A DNA stretch of 64,000 bases, taken from positions 1 through 64,000 of IMG/VR virus record IMGVR_UViG_3300006104_000014; one strand, written 5' to 3'. Below the pieces are notes generated by a model. That model was not told the origin of the DNA. It saw nothing but the letters and a program-made list of their open reading frames with translations, and did not search any database. Positions 53,735-60,340 of the stretch are shown piece by piece. How positions within the stretch are numbered: position 1 is the first letter of the stretch; every line of letters starts with the position of its first letter. The position numbers and the translations under genes were made by a program. Source of the stretch: a virus.

Positions 53735-55023
53735 TGGTATTGCTCTTGTCTTTGTTCAACATTTTTACGACGTTCTTCTGCCCTACAGTCAAGGCAAGGT
53801 TGTCTAGACATATTGGGTTGTAACAACTGGCCTAATGGAACTGTATTATAGCAACTTAAGCAAGTACCAACAGATTGTGGTTTTTCAGAAGCAGCTGGTG
53901 TTGCAGCTTGTTCTGTTTGCTGTGTTTGGTTTCTTTTACGGTACTGTCTTCTTGGAGTCTTAGGGGCAGCTTTACTATCACGGTCTTCTGTTTCGTTAGC
54001 TGAATACTCTTTGGGTGAATAGTTTTTTACAAACTCACTGTAGTCATCAGAGCCTTTTGATAATCCAGCATTTACAGCAGCTTGGTGAGCAGCAGCATAA
54101 GTTCTACAACCCTCACAGGGCTTTTCTTTTAAGTTGTAGTGTTTTGATAAGTTAGAGTGGCTAGGTTGACCTTTTGGGTCTTCAGAATCCCAATCATGTT
54201 CTACACTTGCTTCTGGCCTATTAAGGTAGGCCATTCCACTATGTACACTACCATGCTTGTTAGACATCATAGCTCTAAAGGCAGCTTCTGCTTTTGCCTT
54301 TGAAGTGTGGTGAGATAAGATCTTACCTGTACCCTTTTGCCAAATTACCCAGCTTTTAGACTTCTTATCGTAACGTACATAATGGTATCCATTTTCAGAT
54401 GCATACCTTTCATTCCAATTAGCACTACCCATATGCCCTTCCATAAAAGGCTTCATCGATTCTTGTAGGTACTCATCATGGAAGGAATGTGCATTCATCT
54501 TAGAGTAATTTTCTCTAAGTTGTTCAATTGGGCCTTCTTCAATATTTGTACCCGACGACCTAGGAAATAATTCAGAATGGGGCTGTGTCTCTTGTTCAGA
54601 TCTACTTGGAAGTCCATGACAAAATACCATCAAATCTGATAAGCAATTTGAGTGTGCAGGTCCAGCAAAATGTGCACCAAAATCTGATGGAAGTATTTCT
54701 CCATCTTCACTAGGACCTGGGACTAAACGTTTTGCCATTTCTCCAGGTTTAAACTTATCCCCACACCAAATACAACGGTTTTCTCTGATGCACTTTTCAT
54801 GCATCATTGGGTTGATGCCACCGTCTGGATGCATAGTATAACCTACAGCATGTGGCTCGTCACTAAAGGAGCCTCCACCAGTAGGTCCATAGAATTTTCT
54901 AGTTGGAACGTAGTGTGGTCTTGACCTTCCAATAGGTGGATCCCATATCATACTTCTGTTCCAAAGTTTCTTTGGCTTAGCGTATCTCTTGTCCCAAGCT
55001 AAGGAACCTAAATAGTTAGTCAT
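53731..55023 (-). CDS. Tandem-tagged zinc-finger protein
   Basis: The chosen start ATG 55023 (MTNYLGSLAWDKRYAKPKKL) has AGGTGA eight bases ahead; GTG 55035 with a GTGA overlap is an alternative. Tag-like motifs occur twice: LAWDKRYAKP at the start and SANWNERYASENGYHY near residue 207, suggesting fusion of two tagged proteins. The first half has CIRENRCIWCGDKFKPGEMA and NIEEGPIEQLRENYSK; the second ends with CLSCYNTVPLG...CLDCRAEE. The 430-residue product has no recognised function. Confidence 0.65.
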   Translation of the reverse strand: MTNYLGSLAWDKRYAKPKKLWNRSMIWDPPIGRSRPHYVPTRKFYGPTGGGSFSDEPHAVGYTMHPDGGINPMMHEKCIRENRCIWCGDKFKPGEMAKRLVPGPSEDGEILPSDFGAHFAGPAHSNCLSDLMVFCHGLPSRSEQETQPHSELFPRSSGTNIEEGPIEQLRENYSKMNAHSFHDEYLQESMKPFMEGHMGSANWNERYASENGYHYVRYDKKSKSWVIWQKGTGKILSHHTSKAKAEAAFRAMMSNKHGSVHSGMAYLNRPEASVEHDWDSEDPKGQPSHSNLSKHYNLKEKPCEGCRTYAAAHQAAVNAGLSKGSDDYSEFVKNYSPKEYSANETEDRDSKAAPKTPRRQYRKRNQTQQTEQAATPAASEKPQSVGTCLSCYNTVPLGQLLQPNMSRQPCLDCRAEERRKNVEQRQEQYQ

Positions 55024-55031
55024 ACTTTTAC

Positions 55032-55280
55032 TCACCTATACTTTTCCAATACGTCTAAGGCATCGCTTATACCAGCAGCTCTATCTGGGCTATAAATACC
55101 ATTACCAGCTGCAAGGTGGGCATTAGCAGCTACAAGGTGGGCCCTTGATAAAGGTCCCTCTGTATTTTTTGACCGGTCTAAATGGTATAAGTGTCTAGTA
55201 CCATGGTCGTAGGGATCTAATTCAGTCTGAATAAAAGGCCCAAGTGATACTTTCTTAAAACGCTCATTCCAACTATACAT
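55032..55280 (-). CDS. First gene of the tagged operon
   Basis: The start ATG 55280 (MYSWNERFKKVSLGPFIQTE) lies five bases after GGGAG; GTG 55292 is longer without benefit. The motif SWNERF is a variant of the tag. The 82-residue protein is His- and Ala-rich (LSRAHLVAANAHLAAGNGIY). It is the first gene after the TTGACA promoter at 55.4 kb. Confidence 0.6.
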   Translation of the reverse strand: MYSWNERFKKVSLGPFIQTELDPYDHGTRHLYHLDRSKNTEGPLSRAHLVAANAHLAAGNGIYSPDRAAGISDALDVLEKYR

Positions 55281-55368
55281 AAAAACTCCCAAAATCTAGT
55301 CGTGGCTTTTTTTTTGCGCAACCCCAATATTACAAGGGTATTTACACCTTCCCTTAGTCTTTTAAAGA

Positions 55369-55397
55369 ATTACATTTGACAGAGTTACTATTGTCAA
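55369..55397 (-). promoter_or_regulatory. Strong sigma70-like promoter of the tagged operon
   Basis: The minus strand shows TTGACA (55397-55392), 17 bases, then TGTAAT (55374-55369). It lies ~90 bases before the first tagged gene. The region 55281-55566 otherwise holds no gene I can support. Confidence 0.75.
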
Positions 55398-55566
55398 GCC
55401 GTACTTTTCGCGGGTCCTCCAAACAGTGTACTTAGTTCTCTCCTTTTAGGGGGAATTTATATACAGTTAAGGATACACTTTAAGAGACAAAAGGACAACC
55501 GGGTATCCTCCTATTAGGACAGCCATTAGGGAAATATAGGATGTTCTAAAAAACTGCATTTCTAGT

Positions 55567-55687
55567 CTCGGCTTTGGCTAACTGACGCCGTGGTTCCAGG
55601 AGATCAGCTGTTGGGGGGATGCAAATCTTTACGGCGGATAAGCCGGGGACCTATACAAGCATCCCCAGGCCTACCTGGACTGCCGAG
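55567..55687 (-). ncRNA. Structured RNA after the 108-residue early gene
   Basis: The minus strand closes with CTCGGC (55687-55682) and GCCGAG (55572-55567). Inside are stems TCCAGG/CCTGGA, GGGGATGC/GCATCCCC and a CGGC/GCCG hairpin, giving a nested, branched fold across 121 bases. It begins five bases after the stop codon of the upstream gene and ends before the tagged-operon promoter. It is not a hammerhead (no GAAA core) and not a tRNA. Possible 3' UTR element, small RNA or terminator substitute. Confidence 0.5.
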
Positions 55688-55692
55688 GTTAA

Positions 55693-56019
55693 CTAACCCT
55701 CGTACTCGGCCTCGGCCTCGTCATCCATCTCGGGGAGAGGACCGAACTCGCAGCTGTCGAACAGCAACGTCGCGTTCGTCTTGGTGGCCCCCACGGTCTC
55801 GGCCTTCCAGCGGCCGGACTTCTCACCCTGGGTAACGATCACCACGATAACCTCTCCCTCCACCTCGTAGGCACCGAGGACCACACCGTGCCAGCTCTGA
55901 GCCTTCGGGTTGTCGGGGTTCCACGTCACCTCCTGGTACTGACCGAAGTCCTCCAGGGTGTAGGTGGCCTTGTTGGCCTTGCGGTTACTGAAACTGAAAC
56001 TGCCGGCGTTGCTAGTCAT
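55693..56019 (-). CDS. SH3-like early protein A
   Basis: The start is ATG 56019 (MTSNAGSFSFSNRKANKATY), preceded by an optimal AGGAGG; the frame extends upstream through the promoter leader, which is rejected. The 108-residue product contains GQYQEVTWNPDNPKAQSWHG, VVLGAYEVEGEVIVVIVTQG and EKSGRWKAE, matching the protein at 60341-60679 (GQKVTWRKKTP, WNGVV, KSGRVSEE). The codons are G/C-rich, suggesting high expression. The acidic C-terminus (EMDDEAEAEYEG) might mimic DNA or aid solubility. Function unknown. Confidence 0.7.
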   Translation of the reverse strand: MTSNAGSFSFSNRKANKATYTLEDFGQYQEVTWNPDNPKAQSWHGVVLGAYEVEGEVIVVIVTQGEKSGRWKAETVGATKTNATLLFDSCEFGPLPEMDDEAEAEYEG

Positions 56020-56084
56020 GTTTCCTCCTAAGGAACATGGTCTCAACCCGGGATAACGGCTACCCCGGGGTACTACTTGGTACT

Positions 56085-56165
56085 TCCTATCCTTAGGTCT
56101 ATTTCCCCCAAAGGATATATTATAATAAATCCCCGTAAGTAGGGTAATATTTTTAAATATTACCA
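56085..56165 (-). promoter_or_regulatory. Promoter-leader repeat, copy A
   Basis: TATAAT at 56124-56119 follows CTTACGGGGATTTAT. Just after it the leader reads ATATCCTTTGGGGGAAATAG then ACCTAAGGATA, where TATCCTT and AAGGATA form a stem with a G-rich loop. It drives the 108-residue gene. Downstream (56078-56020) is a CCCGGG/CCCGGG hairpin followed by TTGAGACC, which may be a decayed hammerhead. Confidence 0.7.
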
Positions 56166-56224
56166 TCTCCTACCAGGACTCCCCGGGATTTCCGGGAATG
56201 CAATGGGACCAATTGGCCTTTAAT

Positions 56225-56300
56225 TACTTAGGCCTATTTGCCCCATTTGGTATATTATTATAAATTACCGTAAGTAGGGTAAAATTTATAAATATTAGCT
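56225..56300 (-). promoter_or_regulatory. Promoter-leader repeat, copy B (diverged)
   Basis: Shares TTTTACCCTACTTACGG with copy A upstream of the TATAAT-like block (56262-56257) and the loop motif TGGGGCAAATAG with CCTAAG, but the TATCCTT arm is changed to TACCAAA, so the leader hairpin is lost or weak. Lies directly upstream of copy A, giving tandem promoters. Confidence 0.6.
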
Positions 56301-56809
56301 ACTTCTACCATCCTGCAAGTGTTATAGCTTTCTGGAGAAGTGTTGGTGCTATATAGCTCCTAAAGCGTGTTAGACACGTCTGTCACTATAAGGTAGTCAC
56401 CATACTATATGTCCCGTCAGCACCTATAGTAGTAGGAGTGTACTATAATTAACGTCTCCGTCTACATATGGCAGGCACACGTGTACACATGCAGTTCTAC
56501 TAGATAAACACTGCTGTCCTATAGCTGTTGAGCTGCAGACACATCCATCCTACCTAGCCTACTAGTAGTCGTATACTCTTTAACTACTTTTTCTGTAGAC
56601 ACCTTAGATTAACATCCCAAACACACCTTACTTTAACACGTATAGTATGGGATGTTGGAGATAGAAATAGTAGTAAGTATGATAGTATAACGTGGATACG
56701 ACGTAATACTATAGGTTATCTACACACCTATGCCCTATCCACTACTACCATACCTACTACTATTCTATTTTAACGACTCCGTAGGATCACTCTTTCTTTC
56801 GCTACGCTC
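56301..56809. other. Non-coding region with inverted repeats
   Basis: This 509-base stretch holds no credible gene on either strand. It is unusually rich in TA steps and short direct and inverted repeats. The clearest is AACATCCCA (56611-56619) with TGGGATGTT (56648-56656). Near its right end CGTAGGA and TCCTACG flank a loop just after the stop of the next gene, possibly a terminator. Such a gap in a tightly packed genome suggests a regulatory region or replication origin. Confidence 0.5.
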
Positions 56810-57097
56810 CTACGAAATGCATCCTACCAACACTCCGAGCCCAAAGACTAGACCAGCAAAGATAGCCAACACCGCCGTTCCTATTGGCGATACGAAGATG
56901 TCCAAATCATCAACGAGTTCGTCGTAGTCTTGGTTGTTTAGTTCAGGCATTTTCTCCACAATCTTCTCGAATTCCGTGTCGTAATAGCTTTGCATGACGA
57001 GATCGTACTCATCAGCATCTTGCTTCCATTCTTCATCTTGCTCTTCTTTACCGAGGTCTTCATGGTGAACCCCTTCAAAGATATCATCCCAATCCAT
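56810..57097 (-). CDS. Acidic protein with C-terminal membrane anchor
   Basis: ATG 57097 overlaps the upstream stop (TGATG). The 95-residue product begins MDWDDIFEGVHHEDLGKEEQ, is strongly acidic to residue 65, and ends with a membrane helix (IGTAVLAIFAGLVFGLGVLV, about 73-92). An inner-membrane tail anchor is predicted. Perhaps an exclusion or host-takeover factor. Function is inferred from topology only. Confidence 0.65.
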   Translation of the reverse strand: MDWDDIFEGVHHEDLGKEEQDEEWKQDADEYDLVMQSYYDTEFEKIVEKMPELNNQDYDELVDDLDIFVSPIGTAVLAIFAGLVFGLGVLVGCIS

Positions 57098-57369
57098 CAC
57101 TCCTCCTCTTCTTCTTCTTCAGCAGGGAACATCTTCTCCCAGCATGCAGGGCAGGTACCGGAGATCAACATCTCACGGTCATCAGCACTCAACTCCGGAA
57201 AAGCCTCCTGGATTGCCATCTCCTTGTTTTGCCAACGGAGGAATTTAACTCCATCAACACGGATACCAGGGTTGTCCTTCTGGCACATCAAGCACCTGGT
57301 TTCGATGTACATCTGCCCTTCTTCCAGCTGAATCTCTTCACCACTTCTGGCGAAAAAGGTCGTTGCCAT
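57097..57369 (-). CDS. CxxC...CxxC early protein, paralogue 1
   Basis: The second ATG (57369, MATTFFARSGEE) is chosen because GGAGG lies five bases ahead of it. The 90-residue protein has CLMCQKDNPGIRVDG and GTCPACWEKMF, and between them LRWQNKEMAIQEAFPEL. The protein at 62897-63139 shows the same layout (MKWLNRELSLEKAFPEL; CGSC). It likely binds one zinc. The Glu run at its end overlaps the start of the membrane protein gene. Preceded by hammerhead HH1. Confidence 0.7.
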   Translation of the reverse strand: MATTFFARSGEEIQLEEGQMYIETRCLMCQKDNPGIRVDGVKFLRWQNKEMAIQEAFPELSADDREMLISGTCPACWEKMFPAEEEEEEE

Positions 57370-57382
57370 CATTTCCTCCACT

Positions 57383-57441
57383 TAGCCTGTCTCATCAGTA
57401 CCAGTAGGCTAATTCCGGTAGAGGCCTCACGGCCTTTCGAC
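57383..57441 (-). ncRNA. Type II hammerhead ribozyme HH1
   Basis: In order: stem II strand GTC, core GAAA, stem III GGCC-GTGA-GGCC, cleavage site CUC (cut between 57421 and 57420), stem I TACCGG/CTGGTA, core CTGATGA, stem II strand GAC, then AGGCTA that can pair with TAGCCT of the stem I loop. The first base is the last base of the preceding TAG stop. The gene starts 13 bases after the end. Confidence 0.9.
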
Positions 57442-57845
57442 TACCGCAGATCGTTAGCGGCATCTTCTGGGAACTTCTGCTCGTATGCCCTGGCAATGAC
57501 TCCGTCACTGCTCAGCTTCATCATGTCGAACACCTCAATCCAGAGTCCTGAGATACTCTTGGAGATCCGACGGTAAGAAGCAGACTGTGTCATGTACTTC
57601 TCCTTCTTCTCCTTCCTGTCTTCGGACTGTTCCTCCTTCTCTTCAGACTCGGCGTACTCAATGAACCGGTTGCTGTGGGCAAGCAATGCTGACAAGATCC
57701 GGTCCCACTGTTCGTAGGACAACTCGATGGAAACCGTCAACGGTTCTTGCATCCTTTCTTTCTGTGCCCTGTAAGTCTCGATACGAGTATCGAAGTCACC
57801 GTCGATCTTGTCCACCAACTCCTGGGTTGTCTCTTCCGCTTCCAT
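57441..57845 (-). CDS. Early helical charged protein
   Basis: The 134-residue protein (MEAEETTQELVDKIDGDFDT...) is highly charged, with a Lys/Glu segment (EYAESEEKEEQSEDRKEKKE) and a C-terminal helix (SISGLWIEVFDMMKLSSDGV). It starts after AGGGGGAAAT, directly downstream of hammerhead HH2. Its TAG stop overlaps the first base of HH1. Function unknown. Confidence 0.65.
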   Translation of the reverse strand: MEAEETTQELVDKIDGDFDTRIETYRAQKERMQEPLTVSIELSYEQWDRILSALLAHSNRFIEYAESEEKEEQSEDRKEKKEKYMTQSASYRRISKSISGLWIEVFDMMKLSSDGVIARAYEQKFPEDAANDLR

Positions 57846-57857
57846 ATTTCCCCCTAG

Positions 57858-57916
57858 TAGTCTGTCTCATCAGGTGTGGTAGACTAATTCCACACTACGC
57901 CTCACGGCGTTTCGAC
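57858..57916 (-). ncRNA. Type II hammerhead ribozyme HH2
   Basis: GTC, GAAA, stem III CGCC-GTGA-GGCG, site GUA (cut between 57896 and 57895), stem I GTGTGG/CCACAC, CTGATGA, GAC, then AGACTA complementary to TAGTCT in the stem I loop. The site is GUA rather than GUC. Confidence 0.9.
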
Positions 57917-57925
57917 CGTACCTTT

Positions 57926-58264
57926 TTAAGCGTACTCGCGGTTTTCACCGATGTACCGTACGTACTTCTTGTATGTACCATTAGGTTGACGTCGGATTGT
58001 AGTCTCATAAGGCAACTTGTCTACCTCGTAACCGTTTTGCTTGTTGAACTTGGTCATGGGCACATGCATAAGCGTTGCCAAAATAGTAGTCGTTGAACGA
58101 TAAGTGTTGTGCTCACTCCAAAGGAACCACACACCTGGGTTGTCCTTTAGCTGCTTCTCCCGGATTATGGTCCTTATCGAAAGGTTCCTGCTTCCGGGTA
58201 GAGGGTCAACGATGGCTACTGGCTCTTCTTGTTGCATCTCAAACTTACTATACACCCTGTACAT
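57926..58264 (-). CDS. Early protein of unknown function
   Basis: The 112-residue protein (MYRVYSKFEMQQEEPVAIVD...) is basic and beta-rich at the end (TTIRRQPNGTYKKYVRYIGE). An AAGGAGC ribosome site precedes it, 17 bases after hammerhead HH3. It has no motif. Confidence 0.65.
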   Translation of the reverse strand: MYRVYSKFEMQQEEPVAIVDPLPGSRNLSIRTIIREKQLKDNPGVWFLWSEHNTYRSTTTILATLMHVPMTKFNKQNGYEVDKLPYETTIRRQPNGTYKKYVRYIGENREYA

Positions 58265-58281
58265 GTTGAGCTCCTTACTAT

Positions 58282-58340
58282 GGGCCTGTCTCCTCAGTGC
58301 AGTTAGGCCAAATCCTGCAGACGCCTTACGGCGTTTCGAC
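58282..58340 (-). ncRNA. Type II hammerhead ribozyme HH3
   Basis: GTC, GAAA, stem III CGCC-GTAA-GGCG, site GUC (cut between 58320 and 58319), stem I TGCAG/CTGCA, core CTGAGGA, GAC, then AGGCC pairing with GGCCT in the stem I loop. The stem III loop is GTAA instead of GTGA. Its first base is the last base of the upstream TAG stop. Confidence 0.9.
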
Positions 58341-58693
58341 TAGTGGATACCGTAGTAATCGAAGAGTTCTTCGATGGGATCCATCTCACGTCGGAGTATG
58401 TCATTTGCAACTCTGGAAGCCAATTCGAAGGTGTCGTAGTAGGCGTTGTGGTAAATACCACCCATCTTACTCTTAATCTCCATCTCCAGCTTGTATGGGC
58501 CTGAGTCACCACCAAGTGTGGAGATCATCACATCAAACGAATTGGGCCAGCGGGATGAGTCAAAATTCTCATCAGAGTGCAACACCAAACCTGCATCGTT
58601 GACAATGCGGTAATTGTGGATACCGTATCCGTCAAGATCGATTACACTCGTCAACTTCCACTTCACACCATCTACTTCGTAATCCGTCTTCAT
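58340..58693 (-). CDS. Early protein of unknown function
   Basis: ATG 58693 (MKTDYEVDGVKWKLTSVIDL) overlaps the TGA of the 58-residue gene (ATGA); a start six codons upstream is rejected. The 117-residue product has a beta-rich first half and helical second half (FELASRVANDILRREMDPIE). The protein at 60899-61216 has a related layout (FLDASNWALTTLKREFID). Function unknown. Confidence 0.65.
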   Translation of the reverse strand: MKTDYEVDGVKWKLTSVIDLDGYGIHNYRIVNDAGLVLHSDENFDSSRWPNSFDVMISTLGGDSGPYKLEMEIKSKMGGIYHNAYYDTFELASRVANDILRREMDPIEELFDYYGIH

Positions 58694-58866
58694 CGCATTG
58701 CATCCTTCCAAACAATGTTTTGGGCGTAGGTAACACTCTGTCTACCATCGATGTGGCCAACAACTACTTTGCAACGGCCACCTTGAGTAGCAAAACTCTC
58801 AACAATGGCAATCTGTCCTTTGACCGTACAAACACGGCCAATATCGGACACCTTCAGCTGATTCAT
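58690..58866 (-). CDS. Small SH3-like early protein
   Basis: ATG 58866 follows GGAGGAACA. The 58-residue protein (MNQLKVSDIGRVCTVKGQIA...) has four beta strands with a short helix, the pattern of SH3-like small proteins. It is coupled to the following gene by ATGA. Both share hammerhead HH4 at their 5' side. Confidence 0.65.
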   Translation of the reverse strand: MNQLKVSDIGRVCTVKGQIAIVESFATQGGRCKVVVGHIDGRQSVTYAQNIVWKDAMR

Positions 58867-58877
58867 TGTTCCTCCAT

Positions 58878-58938
58878 TTGGTCTGCCTCATCAGCACCGG
58901 TGGACCAGTTCCGGTGGACGCCTCACGGCGTTTCGGCA
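58878..58938 (-). ncRNA. Type II hammerhead ribozyme HH4
   Basis: Stem II is TGCC/GGCA, replacing GTC/GAC by compensating changes. GAAA, stem III CGCC-GTGA-GGCG, site GUC (cut between 58917 and 58916), stem I CACCGG/CCGGTG, CTGATGA, then GACC pairing with GGTC in the loop. Upstream bases GTAATCGGTAGTAATGCC are identical to those of HH5. Confidence 0.9.
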
Positions 58939-58948
58939 TTACTACCGA

Positions 58949-59554
58949 TTACTTCTTGGCCTTGGCCAGCTTCGTGTTCCAGTCCAGCATGTCAGGACGG
59001 ATTGGCTCCAAACGTGCCTGAACTCTCATCTGTCCAACCTCGCAGAGCCGAGTTCCAACGGACACATACAATCCGTTCTTGACGGCCTGCTTACGGAGGT
59101 AACACGCAAAGGCGTCACGCTTGTGGTAAGGAACATCCACGATGTGGACTTCACCGTTCAACAGCTTATCGATGTCAAACAAACGTGACCACAAGACGTA
59201 TCGGCTGCCCTTGTTGAGGCTACCGGATCGCTTCTTGTCCTTATTGGACTTCCTGGTCTTGACACTCTTCGTGTCAGGTCCTGGGTCTTCCTGCTTCATG
59301 GGGACAAGGGGCTTAGACTCTGACACCTTTTTAACACTGGTGTCATAAAAGACCTTGTTACCGGCCTTCATCGTCTGGTCCATTAAAGCACTGCAAAGAA
59401 CCTCGTTGGACGAGTGTTCCAGGATACGACTCAGGAAGATATCGATTGCCTGATCGACAATCTCTTCCTTGGTCGTAGGGGTAGGGTTTATGTAAACCAA
59501 CAGGCACTCAATAAGCTGCAGCTTCTGTTGGGACACGGGGGACAGCTCTTGCAT
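58949..59554 (-). CDS. Early protein with helical and basic segments
   Basis: The 201-residue protein begins MQELSPVSQQKLQLIECLLV. A linker (KSVKTRKSNKDKKRSGSLNK) is very basic. The C-terminal part (DAFACYLRKQAVKNGLYVSV) resembles a helix-turn arrangement but no known DNA-binding fold. Starts after GGAGAAAG, 29 bases after HH5. Function unknown. Confidence 0.65.
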   Translation of the reverse strand: MQELSPVSQQKLQLIECLLVYINPTPTTKEEIVDQAIDIFLSRILEHSSNEVLCSALMDQTMKAGNKVFYDTSVKKVSESKPLVPMKQEDPGPDTKSVKTRKSNKDKKRSGSLNKGSRYVLWSRLFDIDKLLNGEVHIVDVPYHKRDAFACYLRKQAVKNGLYVSVGTRLCEVGQMRVQARLEPIRPDMLDWNTKLAKAKK

Positions 59555-59583
59555 GTCTTTCTCCCATTTCTCACTGATAACAA

Positions 59584-59646
59584 CGATCTGCCATCATCAG
59601 GCCTAAGGTGATCAATCCTTAGACGACGCCTCACGGCGTTTCGGCA
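59584..59646 (-). ncRNA. Type II hammerhead ribozyme HH5
   Basis: TGCC, GAAA, stem III CGCC-GTGA-GGCG, site GUC (cut between 59625 and 59624), stem I GTCTAAGG/CCTTAGGC, CTGATGA, then T-GGCA (one extra base before the stem II strand). The loop ATTGATCA can pair its GATC with downstream GATC. Confidence 0.85.
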
Positions 59647-59659
59647 TTACTACCGATTA

Positions 59660-60103
59660 CTACAGGTACACCATCCAATCAAAGGAGGACCGGTCCGAAA
59701 CTCGGATGGTCTTGTCCGTTGAAGCCTGCAACAACCGGATCTGGTTGTCAATCTCTGAAAAGTTCGGCTCCTGAGGCTCTTGAGGCTTCGTGTACCAGTC
59801 ATTAGTCAAAAACGCTGGGTCCAAGCCGGACAAGTCAACCCTTGGGGCCACCGGCTCCCAACTGTAGCCTTGGATGTGGAATCCAATCTTTCCATCCTTA
59901 CTGGTGTAAAACCCACCACGGTTTGCAAATTCCACTTCATTGGCCTTGATCCAGGCCTTTACGGCAACTTCCACTGCCTTGTTCCAGGTCTTCAGACGTG
60001 TAGGGTAAGCCTTGACTTCCTCCACGTAACGAGCCATACGGTCCACTTTCCACTGCTCGAGAGCATCGATCAGGTATTGCTTCTCATACTTGTAGCTTGC
60101 CAT
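59660..60103 (-). CDS. Early protein of unknown function
   Basis: ATG 60103 (MASYKYEKQYLIDALEQWKV) is placed eight bases after GGAGG; an upstream in-frame TTG is rejected. The 147-residue product has a helical N-half (VEAVKAWIKANEVEFANRGG-like) and Pro-rich C-half (DWYTKPQEPQEPNFSEI). Promoter copy C and HH6 lie upstream. No family recognised. Confidence 0.65.
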   Translation of the reverse strand: MASYKYEKQYLIDALEQWKVDRMARYVEEVKAYPTRLKTWNKAVEVAVKAWIKANEVEFANRGGFYTSKDGKIGFHIQGYSWEPVAPRVDLSGLDPAFLTNDWYTKPQEPQEPNFSEIDNQIRLLQASTDKTIRVSDRSSFDWMVYL

Positions 60104-60133
60104 CAGGCATTCCTCCAAAGGAACACTGAATCA

Positions 60134-60194
60134 ACGGTTGTCTCATCAGGCCTGGGGTACCGCACCCCAGACGACATCCATAGGATGTTTCGAC
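60134..60194 (-). ncRNA. Type II hammerhead ribozyme HH6
   Basis: GTC, GAAA, stem III CATCC-TAT-GGATG, site GUC (cut between 60173 and 60172), stem I GTCTGGGG/CCCCAGGC, CTGATGA, GAC, then ACCG complementary to CGGT in the loop. Stem III differs entirely in sequence from the other copies yet keeps pairing. It lies inside the leader between promoter copy C and the gene. Confidence 0.9.
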
Positions 60195-60204
60195 CTTACT
60201 AACA

Positions 60205-60289
60205 CTACCTACTATATCCTTAGGTACATTTCCCCCAAAGGATATATTATAATAAATTCCCGAATATTGCAAATTTATAATAAATAGTA
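60205..60289 (-). promoter_or_regulatory. Promoter-leader repeat, copy C
   Basis: TTTGCAATATTCGGGAATTT then TATAAT (60251-60246), followed by TATCCTT..TGGGGGAAATGTACCT..AAGGATA, the same leader stem-loop as copies A and D. A ribozyme follows 11 bases later, so the leader would be cut off the mRNA. Confidence 0.75.
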
Positions 60290-60298
60290 GGTGCAGGG

Positions 60299-60331
60299 GA
60301 GTGGGCAGTTTACGGTCGTACCCAGGACCTA
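60299..60331 (-). repeat. Conserved intergenic hairpin motif, copy 1
   Basis: The minus strand has GGTCCTGGGTACGACCGTAA then ACTGCCCACTC, nearly matching copy 2 at 60857-60889. TGGG and CCCA can pair around TACGAC..TAAA. It lies in the 3' UTR of the 112-residue gene, upstream of promoter copy C. Confidence 0.5.
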
Positions 60332-60340
60332 ACAGTTGGC

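Noticed and set aside
55567-55687. Hammerhead or riboswitch assignment for the branched RNA
   Set aside because: CTGAT occurs but there is no GAAA core or NUH site, and no known riboswitch core was recognised.
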